The notes under the pieces: model-generated
Seen by the model: only the letters and a program-made list of their open reading frames with translations
The model's database searches: none
Told to the model about the DNA's origin: nothing
Part shown: piece after piece, positions 52,977 to 61,765 of the stretch
Layout: every line of letters starts with the position of its first letter
Numbering within the stretch: the first letter of the stretch is position 1
Origin: Oligoflexia bacterium
Lineage (GTDB): Bacteria > Bdellovibrionota > UBA1018
DNA length: 64,000 nt
NCBI GenBank assembly: GCA_014378465.1
Contig: JACMNQ010000065.1
Span: forward strand, 69,186-133,185
Direction: 5' to 3'
Position numbers and translations under genes: made by a program

Positions 52977-53906
52977 TCAGGAGAACACCACCATGTCCCA
53001 GCGAATCTTCACGGTTCCCTCAGCATTCAGCAGGCCTTTTGGAGGATTCGGAAAGGGACCGGCCATCCGGAAAGCGTCCACCGCGGTGCTGTCGAGATCT
53101 CTGACCCCTGAACCCTCCACCACCTGCACCCGGGTCACTTCGCCCGCGTGATTCAAGGTGACCAGAAGCTGAGTGTTGTGATCCTGATCCGTCGGGAGCT
53201 GACCCCCGCGGTTGAAGAAATGCTTCATCCGATCCTGAAGAGTCCGCTCCCACACCACATCCAGTTTGTCGCGAATTCTCTGAATATAGGGGAAAAATAC
53301 CGACTCTTTGGTGTTCAGGAGGGTCTGATCCGATTCCTTGAATCCCTTGAGATACTCCTTGGGAGCCTGCGAGGCCAACGACGTGGAGTCTTCTTCGCGC
53401 GCCATGGAACTCTGATTCTGATCAAAATCCTGAGAAGGATCGGCTGCCGGCGATGTCATTTGTGGTGCAAGCAGGGGAAGTCCGAAGTTCCTGAGAGACG
53501 AAGAGAGCCCTTCACGAGGAGCGCGATGGGCCAGGGCCGGGGGAGCAGGTGAGTGCCCCTGAGAAAGCGGTTTGTGAGAACGAGCTCTGTGACCTGTCTG
53601 CGTTCGTCTGTCCCGATTGACGGTCTGTCGGTCGACGGTCTGGGTTCGTTCTCCCAGGAATGCATCCGGAGCGACACGAGGGGGGGTGTCGACGAGGGGG
53701 CGCTGAGTCTGGACGACCTTCTCGGAGTTGAGGGGGGATTTCACATCTGCCTTTCGAGAGGCAGTCTCTTCGATCTCCAGCCAAAGGGGAGGACGAGGGA
53801 ACACAGGAGACATCTGAGAGTTCAAGGACAGAAGCAGCAGTGCAAAGATGCCCGCGTGGATCAGAACCGAATACGATGCTGGAGTGCGTAACACCTGGAT
53901 TGCCAT
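52977..53906 (-). CDS. TonB-like C-terminal domain protein
   Basis: A 309-residue protein with one N-terminal membrane helix (about 14-30, VLIHAGIFALLLLSLN), a long Pro/Gln/Arg-rich periplasmic spacer (about 40-190), and a C-terminal TonB-like domain: QLLVTLNHAGEVTRVQVVEGSG, DLDSTAVDAFRMAGPFPNPP and a closing VKIRWDMVVF. Known TonB proteins use this layout with ExbB/ExbD to energise outer-membrane receptors; none of those genes is adjacent. A GTG at 53924 is an alternative start. Neither start has a clear ribosome site. Confidence 0.82.
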   Translation of the reverse strand: MAIQVLRTPASYSVLIHAGIFALLLLSLNSQMSPVFPRPPLWLEIEETASRKADVKSPLNSEKVVQTQRPLVDTPPRVAPDAFLGERTQTVDRQTVNRDRRTQTGHRARSHKPLSQGHSPAPPALAHRAPREGLSSSLRNFGLPLLAPQMTSPAADPSQDFDQNQSSMAREEDSTSLASQAPKEYLKGFKESDQTLLNTKESVFFPYIQRIRDKLDVVWERTLQDRMKHFFNRGGQLPTDQDHNTQLLVTLNHAGEVTRVQVVEGSGVRDLDSTAVDAFRMAGPFPNPPKGLLNAEGTVKIRWDMVVFS

Positions 53907-53924
53907 CACTGCATTCAAATACAC

Positions 53925-54270
53925 TTTTCGCGCGAGGCGGAGCTGGGCAGCGGCCGAACGCGGGCAAAATATCGAGATGAAAAGCTCGAACCTTAACCTT
54001 CGAATATACTTCGACTTTGCTACTCCTCCTCCTCTCTGGTCCCGAACGAGTCGTGCACGGCAGAGAGAATCGATCAGTTGCCCGCCGCTTAGAAAGAAGG
54101 GAGGCGTGTTTTTTTAAATGCAGCGGATCGCAAATCCGAATGCGCAGTGCAGCCGATGTCGCCTTGCGGGTTGTCAATTATTCGAGTGATTTTTTGGAAA
54201 CCAGAGGATAAGGCTGGTGGACTCAGCATTCGGATCAACTTGCCGGATCATCTAAAAGGAAACAGGATTG
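53925..54270. other. About 345-bp intergenic region between divergent genes
   Basis: Contains pyrimidine-rich tracts (54018-54035) and T-runs (54108-54114, 54187-54193). A TTGTCA near 54171 could be a rightward -35, but no matching -10 is found. AGGAAACAGGA precedes the next start. I see no RNA gene or terminator. Confidence 0.5.
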
Positions 54271-54645
54271 ATGAAAAACAAAAAGGCCGCCAAAAAAGCA
54301 AACGCCAAACCCATGTATCTCCGCTACGAGTTTTCTGATGAAAAGGGCACTCCCGAAGGTGGCGATATTTTTGAATTTGAAAGTCGCAATGACGTTCAGA
54401 AGATGATTTCCGAAATCATCGGTGTTGCCATGGCGGATGGCGTGTCCGTTTCCATCGCAGTGGGCGAAAAGAGCACGTTCTATCCTTTTCTAGGACATAT
54501 GGGCATCAGTCAATCCGCTGCAGAGCAGGAAATGGTCACTGCTGAAGTTGAAGTGACTCCAGCGCCAGCCCAGAAGAAGTCCAAGAAGTCCAAAACCGCT
54601 CCCAAGGCAGCCAAGAAAGCCAAATCCAAAAAGAAGAAGAAATGA
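54271..54645 (+). CDS. Small protein with Lys/Ala-rich tail, unknown function
   Basis: A 124-residue protein. A Lys/Ala N-terminus (MKNKKAAKKANAK), then a compact domain of about 75 residues with YLRYEFSDEKGTPEGGDIFEF, VQKMISEIIGVAMADGVSVSIAVGE-like alpha/beta pattern, and a C-terminal tail of about 35 residues almost only of Lys, Ala, Ser, Pro and Thr. The tail resembles bacterial histone H1-like or nucleic-acid-binding tails. There is no signal peptide. It could be a nucleoid or RNA-binding factor, but the core domain is not recognised. Confidence 0.6.
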   Translation: MKNKKAAKKANAKPMYLRYEFSDEKGTPEGGDIFEFESRNDVQKMISEIIGVAMADGVSVSIAVGEKSTFYPFLGHMGISQSAAEQEMVTAEVEVTPAPAQKKSKKSKTAPKAAKKAKSKKKKK

Positions 54646-54777
54646 AACTGAAGTGGACTTCGGACCGGGTCCGTAGTTCAGTCAGCGAAGCTTGAGAATT
54701 GCATCTTCAGGGACACCCTTCCAGCGCCACCGCACTGGGCGTTGGAAGGAATCTCGAAATGATTCGGGGGGATCAAA

Positions 54778-56193
54778 ATGCAAAAACGTTCCATGGCACG
54801 GCCTGGGTCTGCTTTGAGCGGGTCCGTTCTCACTGTCGTGATGGCAGTCTTTCTGGGGGCGCAGTCAGCCCATTCAGCCCAGACCGCTTACTCCCACTCA
54901 GCTTCTCCCGGTTTTGCTCGGGCTCGGGCCCTCGCTCGGGCTTTCAATGAAGATCAACTCCATGAGGAAGCTCGCCAACTCCTTCTGCAGGGATTCAGTG
55001 AATCACTTCTCCTGGACCTTTCCAGCCGGGCGATCACTCCGGCTTTGAAAGCAGCGTACCTGGATGAGCTCGAGAAGCTTCAGGATGAAAACCAGGTCCT
55101 CCCTGGGTTTGACTCACTCGATCTCCAGCTCGGCCTGGCTCAACTGTCGCTGGCTGAAAGAATTCGAGCACTGCAGATTCTCAAAGGCGCCGACAACGTC
55201 AAGACCCGCGCCTATGAGAAGCAGACCCTGGAACTTGCGGGCCAGTTGATTTCAAGCCGGTCAGTCACCCAAGGAGAGGTCGATCAACTCCTGATCGTCG
55301 CTCCTCGGCTCCTGCAGGAAAGTTCACTCCGAAATGACTGGAGTGAACTCTATCGACTGCTCGAAGTTTCCTACCCTCTGTGGGTCCAGCGCTTTCATGC
55401 AACGGTCGACGCTCCCTTTGTCCCGCCCACTGCAGCTCAGATTCACGACCTTTACTTCAATCAGACCAGCACGCTTCTCTACCGTGATGGACTCTATGAC
55501 CAGAAGCCGAAGCTTTTTCTCTTCTGCCGTCACTCCCGGCAGTACCCCTGTCTGCTCGTGATGAAGGACAAGCATGGACAGCCCGTATTCGGACCTTTTG
55601 ACGAGATTCCTCGCTTTCCTGGAAAACTTTGGAGTCAGCCTCGACTTGCCCTGAGCAAGTATGGAAAGCACTTCGATGAAACCAATGGATACACTCCGTC
55701 CGGCATCTATCAGATCGACGGAGTCATGCCCGAGGCCAATGACCCCTATGATTTTGGAAAGTTCAGAAGAGTTGTACTGAATTTCATCGAGCCCTCACCG
55801 GAAACCGGGCCTCTTCAGAACGAGCTGAACTTTCAACTTCTGCTGCCCCCGTCAAACTGGAGCCTGAACGGATGGCGCGAATCCATCATCGCTCGGGAGC
55901 TCGGCCGGAATTCGTTCAGATTGCACGGTACTGGACAAAAAAATTCCAATCGTGAATCCACTTACTATCCCTTCATTCCAACCAGCGGCTGCATAGCGGC
56001 ACGTGAAAATGCTTATCCCGAGGAGACTTACCTCGATCAGAGGCATTTGCTGGACCAATTGATGTTGGCCTCGGAGCTCGAGCCTGTCTGGTCCAATGAA
56101 ACGGAAATCACGGCGCTTCTCTACGTGATCGAAATCAATGACTTTCAGAGTCCAGTGAGCCTCACGGATCTCCTCGCTTACGGAATCCACTAG
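54778..56193 (+). CDS. L,D-transpeptidase (YkuD-like) with long N-terminal region
   Basis: A 471-residue exported protein (signal peptide about 1-34). The YkuD-type catalytic motif is at the C-terminal end: His383-Gly384 in RLHGTGQ and Cys405 in PTSGCIAARE, i.e. the H-x-G ... S-x-G-C spacing of the family. The preceding segment has YTPSGIYQIDG, typical of strand/turn structure near the active site. The N-terminal roughly 230 residues are helical and unassigned. YkuD enzymes form 3-3 peptidoglycan cross-links or attach proteins to peptidoglycan. GGGGGG lies before the ATG. Some canonical residues (R after GC) differ, so a hydrolase role is possible. Confidence 0.78.
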   Translation: MQKRSMARPGSALSGSVLTVVMAVFLGAQSAHSAQTAYSHSASPGFARARALARAFNEDQLHEEARQLLLQGFSESLLLDLSSRAITPALKAAYLDELEKLQDENQVLPGFDSLDLQLGLAQLSLAERIRALQILKGADNVKTRAYEKQTLELAGQLISSRSVTQGEVDQLLIVAPRLLQESSLRNDWSELYRLLEVSYPLWVQRFHATVDAPFVPPTAAQIHDLYFNQTSTLLYRDGLYDQKPKLFLFCRHSRQYPCLLVMKDKHGQPVFGPFDEIPRFPGKLWSQPRLALSKYGKHFDETNGYTPSGIYQIDGVMPEANDPYDFGKFRRVVLNFIEPSPETGPLQNELNFQLLLPPSNWSLNGWRESIIARELGRNSFRLHGTGQKNSNRESTYYPFIPTSGCIAARENAYPEETYLDQRHLLDQLMLASELEPVWSNETEITALLYVIEINDFQSPVSLTDLLAYGIH

Positions 56194-56232
56194 CAGTCGA
56201 CAATCAAAAAACTGCATGGTACCCGGGTCTTC

Positions 56233-57267
56233 ATGAAAACGCAGAAGACTCTTGTGACCAGGACGAAGCTTTCACTCACTTTGGCATTTCTCACAGTGGC
56301 ATTCGCTTCGGTGCTTTCGGGTTGCACCGAAAAGTCCACGAAAACGACGACGAATACGACGACAACCACCAAAACTGAGTCGAGCCCAGCCAAGGCTGCT
56401 CTCGTTGTGGGATTCTCTCAGATCGGCGCCGAAAGCGCCTGGCGAAGTGCCGAGACCCAGTCCATTCAGGATGAAGCGAAAAAGCGCGGCATCACTTTGA
56501 AATTCTCGGATGCCCAACAGAAGCAGGAAAACCAGATCAAGGCGATTCGTGCTTTCATCGCTCAGAAAGTCAACGCCATCATCCTCGCGCCGGTGGTCGA
56601 AACCGGCTGGGAACCCGTGCTCCGTGAAGCCAAGGCCGCGCAGATCCCGGTCGTCCTCGTTGACCGCGGCATCAAGACCTCTGACGAAACTCTCTACTCC
56701 ACTCTGATCGCTTCTGACTTCGTCGAAGAAGGTCGCATGGCTGGACAGTGGCTGATCAAGAAGATGGGCGGCACCGCGAACGTCGTTGAGCTTCAGGGAA
56801 CCGCCGGAGCCGCTCCGGCCATCGACCGCAAGGCGGGCTTCCAGGAAGCCATTGCCAAGAGCCCAGGCATGAAAATCATCAAGTCCCAAAGCGGCGAGTT
56901 CACGCGCTCCAAAGGAAAAGAAGTGATGGAAGCTTTCCTGAAATCTGAAGGAAACAAGATCCAGGCCGTCTATGCTCACAATGACGATATGGCGCTTGGA
57001 GCGATCCAGGCGATCGAGGAAGCCGGCTTCAAGCCGGGCAAGGACATCGTCGTGATTTCAGTGGATGGTGTGAAGCCCGCTTTTGAGTCCATGGTGGCAG
57101 GCAAATTGAATTCGACCGTTGAATGCAACCCACTGCTCGGACCCTCGGCTTTTGACGCGATCGACAGCCTCGTGGCGGGCAAGACTCTTCCGAAGAAGAC
57201 TCTGGTCAAAGACCAGGTTTTCGATCAGTCCAACGCAAAGGAAGTCATCGCTTCCCGCGCTTATTGA
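56233..57267 (+). CDS. ytfQ: Galactofuranose-type ABC transporter, substrate-binding lipoprotein
   Basis: A 344-residue periplasmic-binding protein. Lipobox LSGC gives lipidated Cys31, followed by a Thr/Lys/Ser-rich tether (32-52). The mature part tracks E. coli YtfQ closely from memory: VGFSQIGAESAWRSAETQS, QQKQENQIKAIRAFIAQ, ILAPVVETGWEPVLREAKAA, VELQGTAGAAPAIDRKAGF, FTRSKGKEVMEAF and YAHNDDMALGAIQAI. E. coli YtfQ binds galactofuranose and is soluble; here the protein is a lipoprotein. It is the first gene of a complete four-gene cluster with ytfR, ytfT and yjfF. Confidence 0.88.
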   Translation: MKTQKTLVTRTKLSLTLAFLTVAFASVLSGCTEKSTKTTTNTTTTTKTESSPAKAALVVGFSQIGAESAWRSAETQSIQDEAKKRGITLKFSDAQQKQENQIKAIRAFIAQKVNAIILAPVVETGWEPVLREAKAAQIPVVLVDRGIKTSDETLYSTLIASDFVEEGRMAGQWLIKKMGGTANVVELQGTAGAAPAIDRKAGFQEAIAKSPGMKIIKSQSGEFTRSKGKEVMEAFLKSEGNKIQAVYAHNDDMALGAIQAIEEAGFKPGKDIVVISVDGVKPAFESMVAGKLNSTVECNPLLGPSAFDAIDSLVAGKTLPKKTLVKDQVFDQSNAKEVIASRAY

Positions 57268-57289
57268 AAATTCCGTGGAGACCGTTCAT

Positions 57290-58924
57290 TTGAACTCAAT
57301 CGCTTCCGTGTTGTTGCAGATGAACGGGATCCAGAAATCCTTTCCCGGAGTTCTGGCTCTGGATCAGGTGAACTTCGCGTTGCGTCCGGGTGAGATTCAT
57401 ACTCTCATGGGAGAGAATGGTGCGGGAAAGTCGACCCTGATCAAAGTGCTGACGGGAGTGTATCCCGTCGATTCAGGCGAGATCATTCTCCACGGCAATC
57501 GCATTGAGCCTCGTTCACCCGCTGACGCTCAGCGTGCGGGCATCAGCACTGTCTATCAGGAAGTGAACCTCATCCCATCCCTTTCAGTCGCGGAAAATAT
57601 CTTCCTGGGCCGGCAACCCTTCAGAAAAGGGCTCCTGAGCCCTTTCAAAATCCTCGATTGGGCCGCCATGAAATCAGGAGCCGAAGCGGCGCTGCTGCGG
57701 CTGGATCTCCGGCTCGATGTCACCCTACGCCTGGACAGTCATTCGATCGCTGTCCAGCAGATGGTCGCCATCGCGCGCGCGCTGGACGTGTCGGCACAGG
57801 TCCTGATCCTGGACGAACCCACCTCCAGTCTCGATGTGGACGAAGTGAAGCAGCTTTTTCAAGTCATGCGTAGACTCCGGGACCAGGGGCTCGGAATCCT
57901 CTTCGTCAGTCACTTTCTGGATCAGGTATATGAAATTTCGGATCGTATCACGATCCTTCGCAATGGGAAGCTGATCGGTACTTACAAGGCAAGTGAACTG
58001 CCGCGCATGGAGTTGATCGCCAAAATGATGGGCAAGGAGCTGGCCGACTTCGAATCGGCGGCAATGGCGGCTCCCAGGCGTGTCACGGGAGCCGATTTGC
58101 CGCAGGCAGAGGTGGAGCGAAGTCCGAAGACTTTGCTGAAGGTCCAAGGACTGGGAAAACTCGGTTCGCTTGCGCCCGTTCACCTTGAAATGAAAAAGGG
58201 AGAGACTCTGGGGTTGGCGGGACTTCTGGGCTCCGGTCGCAGTGAGCTTGCGCGTCTGCTTTTTGGAATTGACCGGGCAGACGAGGGCAGGATTGAGCTT
58301 TCAGGCTCTCAGCAGTCCGAAGGCCTTTCGCTTTCTTCGCCGCGAGACGCGGTTCAGGCAGGCTTCGCCCTGATTCCCGAGGACCGAAAAACTCAGGGGA
58401 TTTTTCCGGACCTTTCGATACGTGAAAATCTCATTCTGGCATTTCAGGCCAAAAAAGGCTGGTTCAAGACTTTGGATCTCAAGGCGCAGTATGCTCTGGT
58501 CGAGCATTACATCAAGGCCATCGGCATCGTGGCGGCGTCACCCGAGCAGGCGATCAAGACCCTGAGTGGGGGCAACCAGCAGAAAGTGATTCTCGCCCGG
58601 TGGCTGGCGTCCCAGCCGCAGCTTCTGATTCTGGATGAGCCGACTCGTGGGATCGATGTTGGAGCAAAAGCGGAAATTCAAAAGCTGATCGTCTCACTCT
58701 GCCAACAGGGGATGGCGGTTCTCTTCATTTCATCAGAACTTGAAGAAGTCGTCCGAGTTTCCGAGAGAGTGGTCGTTCTCAAGGATCACCGAAAAATCGG
58801 TGAGCTGAAAGGGACTGAGATTTCCGAGCATGCGATCATGAACGCGATCGCCAGTCATTCTGATCCCGAACTTGCGGCGGCAGGAACAAGTGCGACAGGA
58901 GCAAGTGGGGGAGGGGGCTCATGA
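57290..58924 (+). CDS. ytfR: Galactofuranose-type ABC transporter, ATP-binding protein
   Basis: A 544-residue tandem ATPase of the sugar (RbsA/YtfR) type. First domain: Walker A GENGAGKST (41-49), YQEVNLIPSLSV, degenerate signature IAVQQMVAIARAL, Walker B VLILDEPTSSLD. Second domain: degenerate Walker A LLGSGRSELARLL, EDRKTQGIF, signature LSGGNQQKVILARW and LLILDEPTRGIDVG. A Gly/Ala/Ser tail ends the protein. TTG at 57290 is preferred, with GGAG 9 nt upstream; an ATG at 57320 is the alternative. It overlaps ytfT by 4 nt (ATGA). Confidence 0.9.
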   Translation: MNSIASVLLQMNGIQKSFPGVLALDQVNFALRPGEIHTLMGENGAGKSTLIKVLTGVYPVDSGEIILHGNRIEPRSPADAQRAGISTVYQEVNLIPSLSVAENIFLGRQPFRKGLLSPFKILDWAAMKSGAEAALLRLDLRLDVTLRLDSHSIAVQQMVAIARALDVSAQVLILDEPTSSLDVDEVKQLFQVMRRLRDQGLGILFVSHFLDQVYEISDRITILRNGKLIGTYKASELPRMELIAKMMGKELADFESAAMAAPRRVTGADLPQAEVERSPKTLLKVQGLGKLGSLAPVHLEMKKGETLGLAGLLGSGRSELARLLFGIDRADEGRIELSGSQQSEGLSLSSPRDAVQAGFALIPEDRKTQGIFPDLSIRENLILAFQAKKGWFKTLDLKAQYALVEHYIKAIGIVAASPEQAIKTLSGGNQQKVILARWLASQPQLLILDEPTRGIDVGAKAEIQKLIVSLCQQGMAVLFISSELEEVVRVSERVVVLKDHRKIGELKGTEISEHAIMNAIASHSDPELAAAGTSATGASGGGGS

Positions 58925-60033
58925 AAAATTCCGGTAGGAAAGGGTCTTCGTTTTCTTCCGTGTCTTTGTCGCCTTTGCTATGGCCTCTGGTGGCGCTCGG
59001 GCTGATTCTGCTCTTCAATTTCATTTTCACCGCCGGCTTCTTTCAGGTGCGCCTGCAGGATGGACACCTTTACGGGAGTGTCGTGGATATCCTCACACGT
59101 TCCTCTCCAGTCATGCTCCTGTCGCTCGGCATGACGTTGGTCATTGCCACGGGGGGAGTGGATCTTTCCGTGGGAGCCATCACTGCGATCGCAGGCGCAA
59201 TCGCCGCGGTGTCGCTGCAGTCTTCGGGGCTCACCGGGTCGGGTGGTGTCGCCTTGCCGCTCGCGATCGCTTTGCCTCTCCTGGCGTCCATCGCCTGCGG
59301 GCTCTGGAATGGTTTTCTGGTCGCGTTTCTCGGCGTTCAGCCGATCGTGGCCACTCTGGTTCTGATGGTCGCTGGTCGCGGGATCGCGCAGCTGATCACG
59401 CATGGACAGATCATTTCGATTTCAAATTCGGCTTATCACTTCATCGGGGGGGGCTATTTTTTAGGATTCCCTTTCAGCGTGACCCTCGTGATCGGGGTGC
59501 TGGCGGTTGTGATCGGCTTCAGCAGAAAAACCGCGATGGGGCTTTTCATCGAGGCCGTGGGCAACAATCCGGTGGCGAGTCGTTACGCCGGGGTGAATAC
59601 GGTCGGCGTGAAACTCCTGGTCTATGCGGTCTCCGGACTCTGCGCTGGACTTGCCGGGCTCGTGATTTCTTCAGACATCAGCGCGGCCGATGTCAACAAT
59701 TCGGGACTCTATCTCGAACTCGATGCGATTCTCGCAGTCGTGATCGGGGGTACGGTCTTGAGCGGAGGGCGCTTTCAACTGATGGGCTCTATCATCGGGG
59801 CCCTGATCATTCAGGCGCTGGCCACGACCATCAACACTCGCGGTGTCCCCGTTCAGTTGACCCTCGTGATCAAGGCGATGGTCGTTCTCGCGGTCTGTCT
59901 GCTCCAGTCTCCTTCATTTCGCGCACGCTTCAGACAGTCGACGAAGCCGAGACTGCCGCGCATCACAGGAGCTGAAGGCGTGACTTTGAAGGCGCAGTCT
60001 GATTCAGGTCCGTCCGGATCGGGAGGGCTTTGA
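58921..60033 (+). CDS. ytfT: Galactofuranose-type ABC transporter permease
   Basis: A 370-residue membrane protein of the RbsC/YtfT permease family with about eight to ten hydrophobic segments. The family motifs are LSLGMTLVIATGGVDLSVGAITAI and the EAA-like loop AVGNNPVASRYAGVNTV, followed by LELDAILAVVIGGTVLSGG. The C-terminus is a polar, Lys/Arg-containing tail. It pairs with yjfF to form a permease heterodimer, as in E. coli. Translation is coupled to ytfR. Confidence 0.9.
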   Translation: MKNSGRKGSSFSSVSLSPLLWPLVALGLILLFNFIFTAGFFQVRLQDGHLYGSVVDILTRSSPVMLLSLGMTLVIATGGVDLSVGAITAIAGAIAAVSLQSSGLTGSGGVALPLAIALPLLASIACGLWNGFLVAFLGVQPIVATLVLMVAGRGIAQLITHGQIISISNSAYHFIGGGYFLGFPFSVTLVIGVLAVVIGFSRKTAMGLFIEAVGNNPVASRYAGVNTVGVKLLVYAVSGLCAGLAGLVISSDISAADVNNSGLYLELDAILAVVIGGTVLSGGRFQLMGSIIGALIIQALATTINTRGVPVQLTLVIKAMVVLAVCLLQSPSFRARFRQSTKPRLPRITGAEGVTLKAQSDSGPSGSGGL

Positions 60034-60034
60034 A

Positions 60035-61012
60035 ATGGCGCGTCTGCCAAAACTTCAGACTCAGTTCATTCCCATCCTGGCGACCCTTGCCACTTTTCTG
60101 CTGCTGGGCCTGATGGGTTCGCTGCGCTACACAGGATTTTTGTCACCGGGGGTTTTTCTCAACCTCGTCGATGACAACGCCTTTCTCGGGATCGCCGCCA
60201 TCGGAATGACTTTCGTGATTCTCTCCGGCGGCATTGATCTGTCCGTCGGTTCCGTGATTGGGCTCACGAGCATCGTCAGCGCGACGCTGGTCGAAAAGCA
60301 CCACGTTCCGCCCGGAGTCGTGATCCCTCTGGTCCTTGCCCTGGGAACCCTGCTCGGAGCTGGCATGGGGGCACTGATCCGCTTTTTTGAGTTGGCACCT
60401 TTTCTTGTGACCCTGGCGGGAATGTTTCTAGCTCGCGGCATTGCCTTGATGATCAGTCTGGAGTCCATTCAGCTGACGAATCCATTCTACCAGGCGGTGT
60501 CGGCGTTTCGAGTTCCCCTGGGTGGAGCACTTGGGCTGCCCGCGAACGGGTTGGTATTTCTGGGCGTGCTCGGGTTTGGAATCTACCTTGCGTCCTACAC
60601 GCGCTTTGGGCGCAACACCTATGCTCTGGGAGGCAGTGACTCTTCCGCGCTCCTCATGGGACTTCCGGTGGGCAGAACGAAGATCGGGGTTTACGCGCTC
60701 AGCGGCTTCTGTTCCGCATTGGCCGGAGTCGTTTACACCTTTTACACTTCTTCAGGCAATGCCAGCGCTGCAGGAGGTCTGGAGCTGGATGCCATCGCGG
60801 CAGTCGTCATCGGGGGAACTTTGCTGAGTGGAGGGTCAGGGTACATCCTGGGTACCTGGCTGGGAGTTCTGATTCTCGGAATGATTCAGACGGCAATCTC
60901 GTTCGAGAATACCCTCAGCTCCTGGTGGACGAAGATCATCATCGGTGGGCTCCTTTTCGCCTTCATCGTGATCCAGCGTTCGGTGATTCGCCCTTCCAGT
61001 AAAACCGCCTGA
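60035..61012 (+). CDS. yjfF: Galactofuranose-type ABC transporter permease
   Basis: A 325-residue second permease of the same family: GMTFVILSGGIDLSVGSVIGL, ALGGSDSSALLMGLPVGRT (the coupling-helix region) and LELDAIAAVVIGGTLLSGGSGYILGT. The stop of ytfT is 1 nt before its ATG. Its 3' end overlaps the convergent TVP38 gene by 50 nt. Confidence 0.9.
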   Translation: MARLPKLQTQFIPILATLATFLLLGLMGSLRYTGFLSPGVFLNLVDDNAFLGIAAIGMTFVILSGGIDLSVGSVIGLTSIVSATLVEKHHVPPGVVIPLVLALGTLLGAGMGALIRFFELAPFLVTLAGMFLARGIALMISLESIQLTNPFYQAVSAFRVPLGGALGLPANGLVFLGVLGFGIYLASYTRFGRNTYALGGSDSSALLMGLPVGRTKIGVYALSGFCSALAGVVYTFYTSSGNASAAGGLELDAIAAVVIGGTLLSGGSGYILGTWLGVLILGMIQTAISFENTLSSWWTKIIIGGLLFAFIVIQRSVIRPSSKTA

Positions 61013-61667
61013 GGATCTGCATGACGACGAAAGGGAGCATCCCGATCCCCGCAAAAGTCAGGACGATATCCCAGGTGAAGATTTCCTGCAGGGACTGGAT
61101 CTGCGCAAGCTGCGCTCCGGCGCGCGCATAGAGAAAACTTCCGGGCAGCATGCCGAGCAGACTCACGAAGACGAAAGTCCAGTAGGAGAGCGGACTGAGG
61201 CCCATACTGAGATTGATGAGCGATGAGGGCACGACGGGACAGAGCCTGAAGAAGAAAAGGCAGCTTTTGCCGTGCTCTTTCAAAGTCTTCTGTACAAAAG
61301 CGTGGGTGCTTGCAAAATGGGATTCAAACCATTCCCGCAGCAGGTGGCGGGACAGAAGAAACGCGATGCTTGCCCCCAGCGTGTGGGTGATCGCGATGAT
61401 GGGAACTCCAGCCCATTTGCCGAAGATCGCACCTCCCGCGACTCCCAGAAGTCCCGCGAAGGGAACGAAGGGCAGATTGGAAACGGCGATCATCCCGATA
61501 AAATAAAGAGTGAGAGTGATGACGGGGTGCTGCCGGTACGAATCACTCAGGGCAGTCTGATGGTGCTTCAATCCATCGAGGCTCACCCACTCAGGGTGAA
61601 CGAACCAGATCCAGGCAATGGCCGAGAGGAAAATGAACAGAAAAAGAACGACCCAGCGATTTCGCAC
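60963..61667 (-). CDS. TVP38/TMEM64 (VTT/DedA-superfamily) membrane protein
   Basis: A 234-residue membrane protein with about five to six hydrophobic segments. The central core FVPFAGLLGVAGGAIFGKWAG, then LLSRHLLREW, RLCPVVPSSLINLSMGLSPL and LLGMLPGSFLYARAGAQL carries the SNARE-associated/VTT signature (Gly-rich re-entrant loop and RxxPxxP). Members are candidate lipid or ion transporters. It starts with GTG, with TAGACT 6 nt upstream. Confidence 0.9.
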   Translation of the reverse strand: MRNRWVVLFLFIFLSAIAWIWFVHPEWVSLDGLKHHQTALSDSYRQHPVITLTLYFIGMIAVSNLPFVPFAGLLGVAGGAIFGKWAGVPIIAITHTLGASIAFLLSRHLLREWFESHFASTHAFVQKTLKEHGKSCLFFFRLCPVVPSSLINLSMGLSPLSYWTFVFVSLLGMLPGSFLYARAGAQLAQIQSLQEIFTWDIVLTFAGIGMLPFVVMQILRRFYWKGESPNAGSR

Positions 61668-61673
61668 CTCTTC

Positions 61674-61703
61674 AGTCTACTCACTTTCGATCATGTTAGT
61701 GAA
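61674..61703 (-). promoter_or_regulatory. Leaderless-type promoter of the TVP38 gene
   Basis: On the minus strand, TTCACT (61703-61698), an 18-bp spacer, TAGACT (61679-61674), six bases, then GTG at 61667. Confidence 0.5.
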
Positions 61704-61765
61704 GCTTTTAAGCTGCTTTGCGAGGCGTTGCAGCCGTACGGCCAGCGCGTACCTGAGTCAAGAAT

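Noticed and set aside
58980-59975. 331-residue alternative frame inside ytfT
   Set aside because: Arg/Gly/His-rich frame-shifted reading of a clear permease gene.
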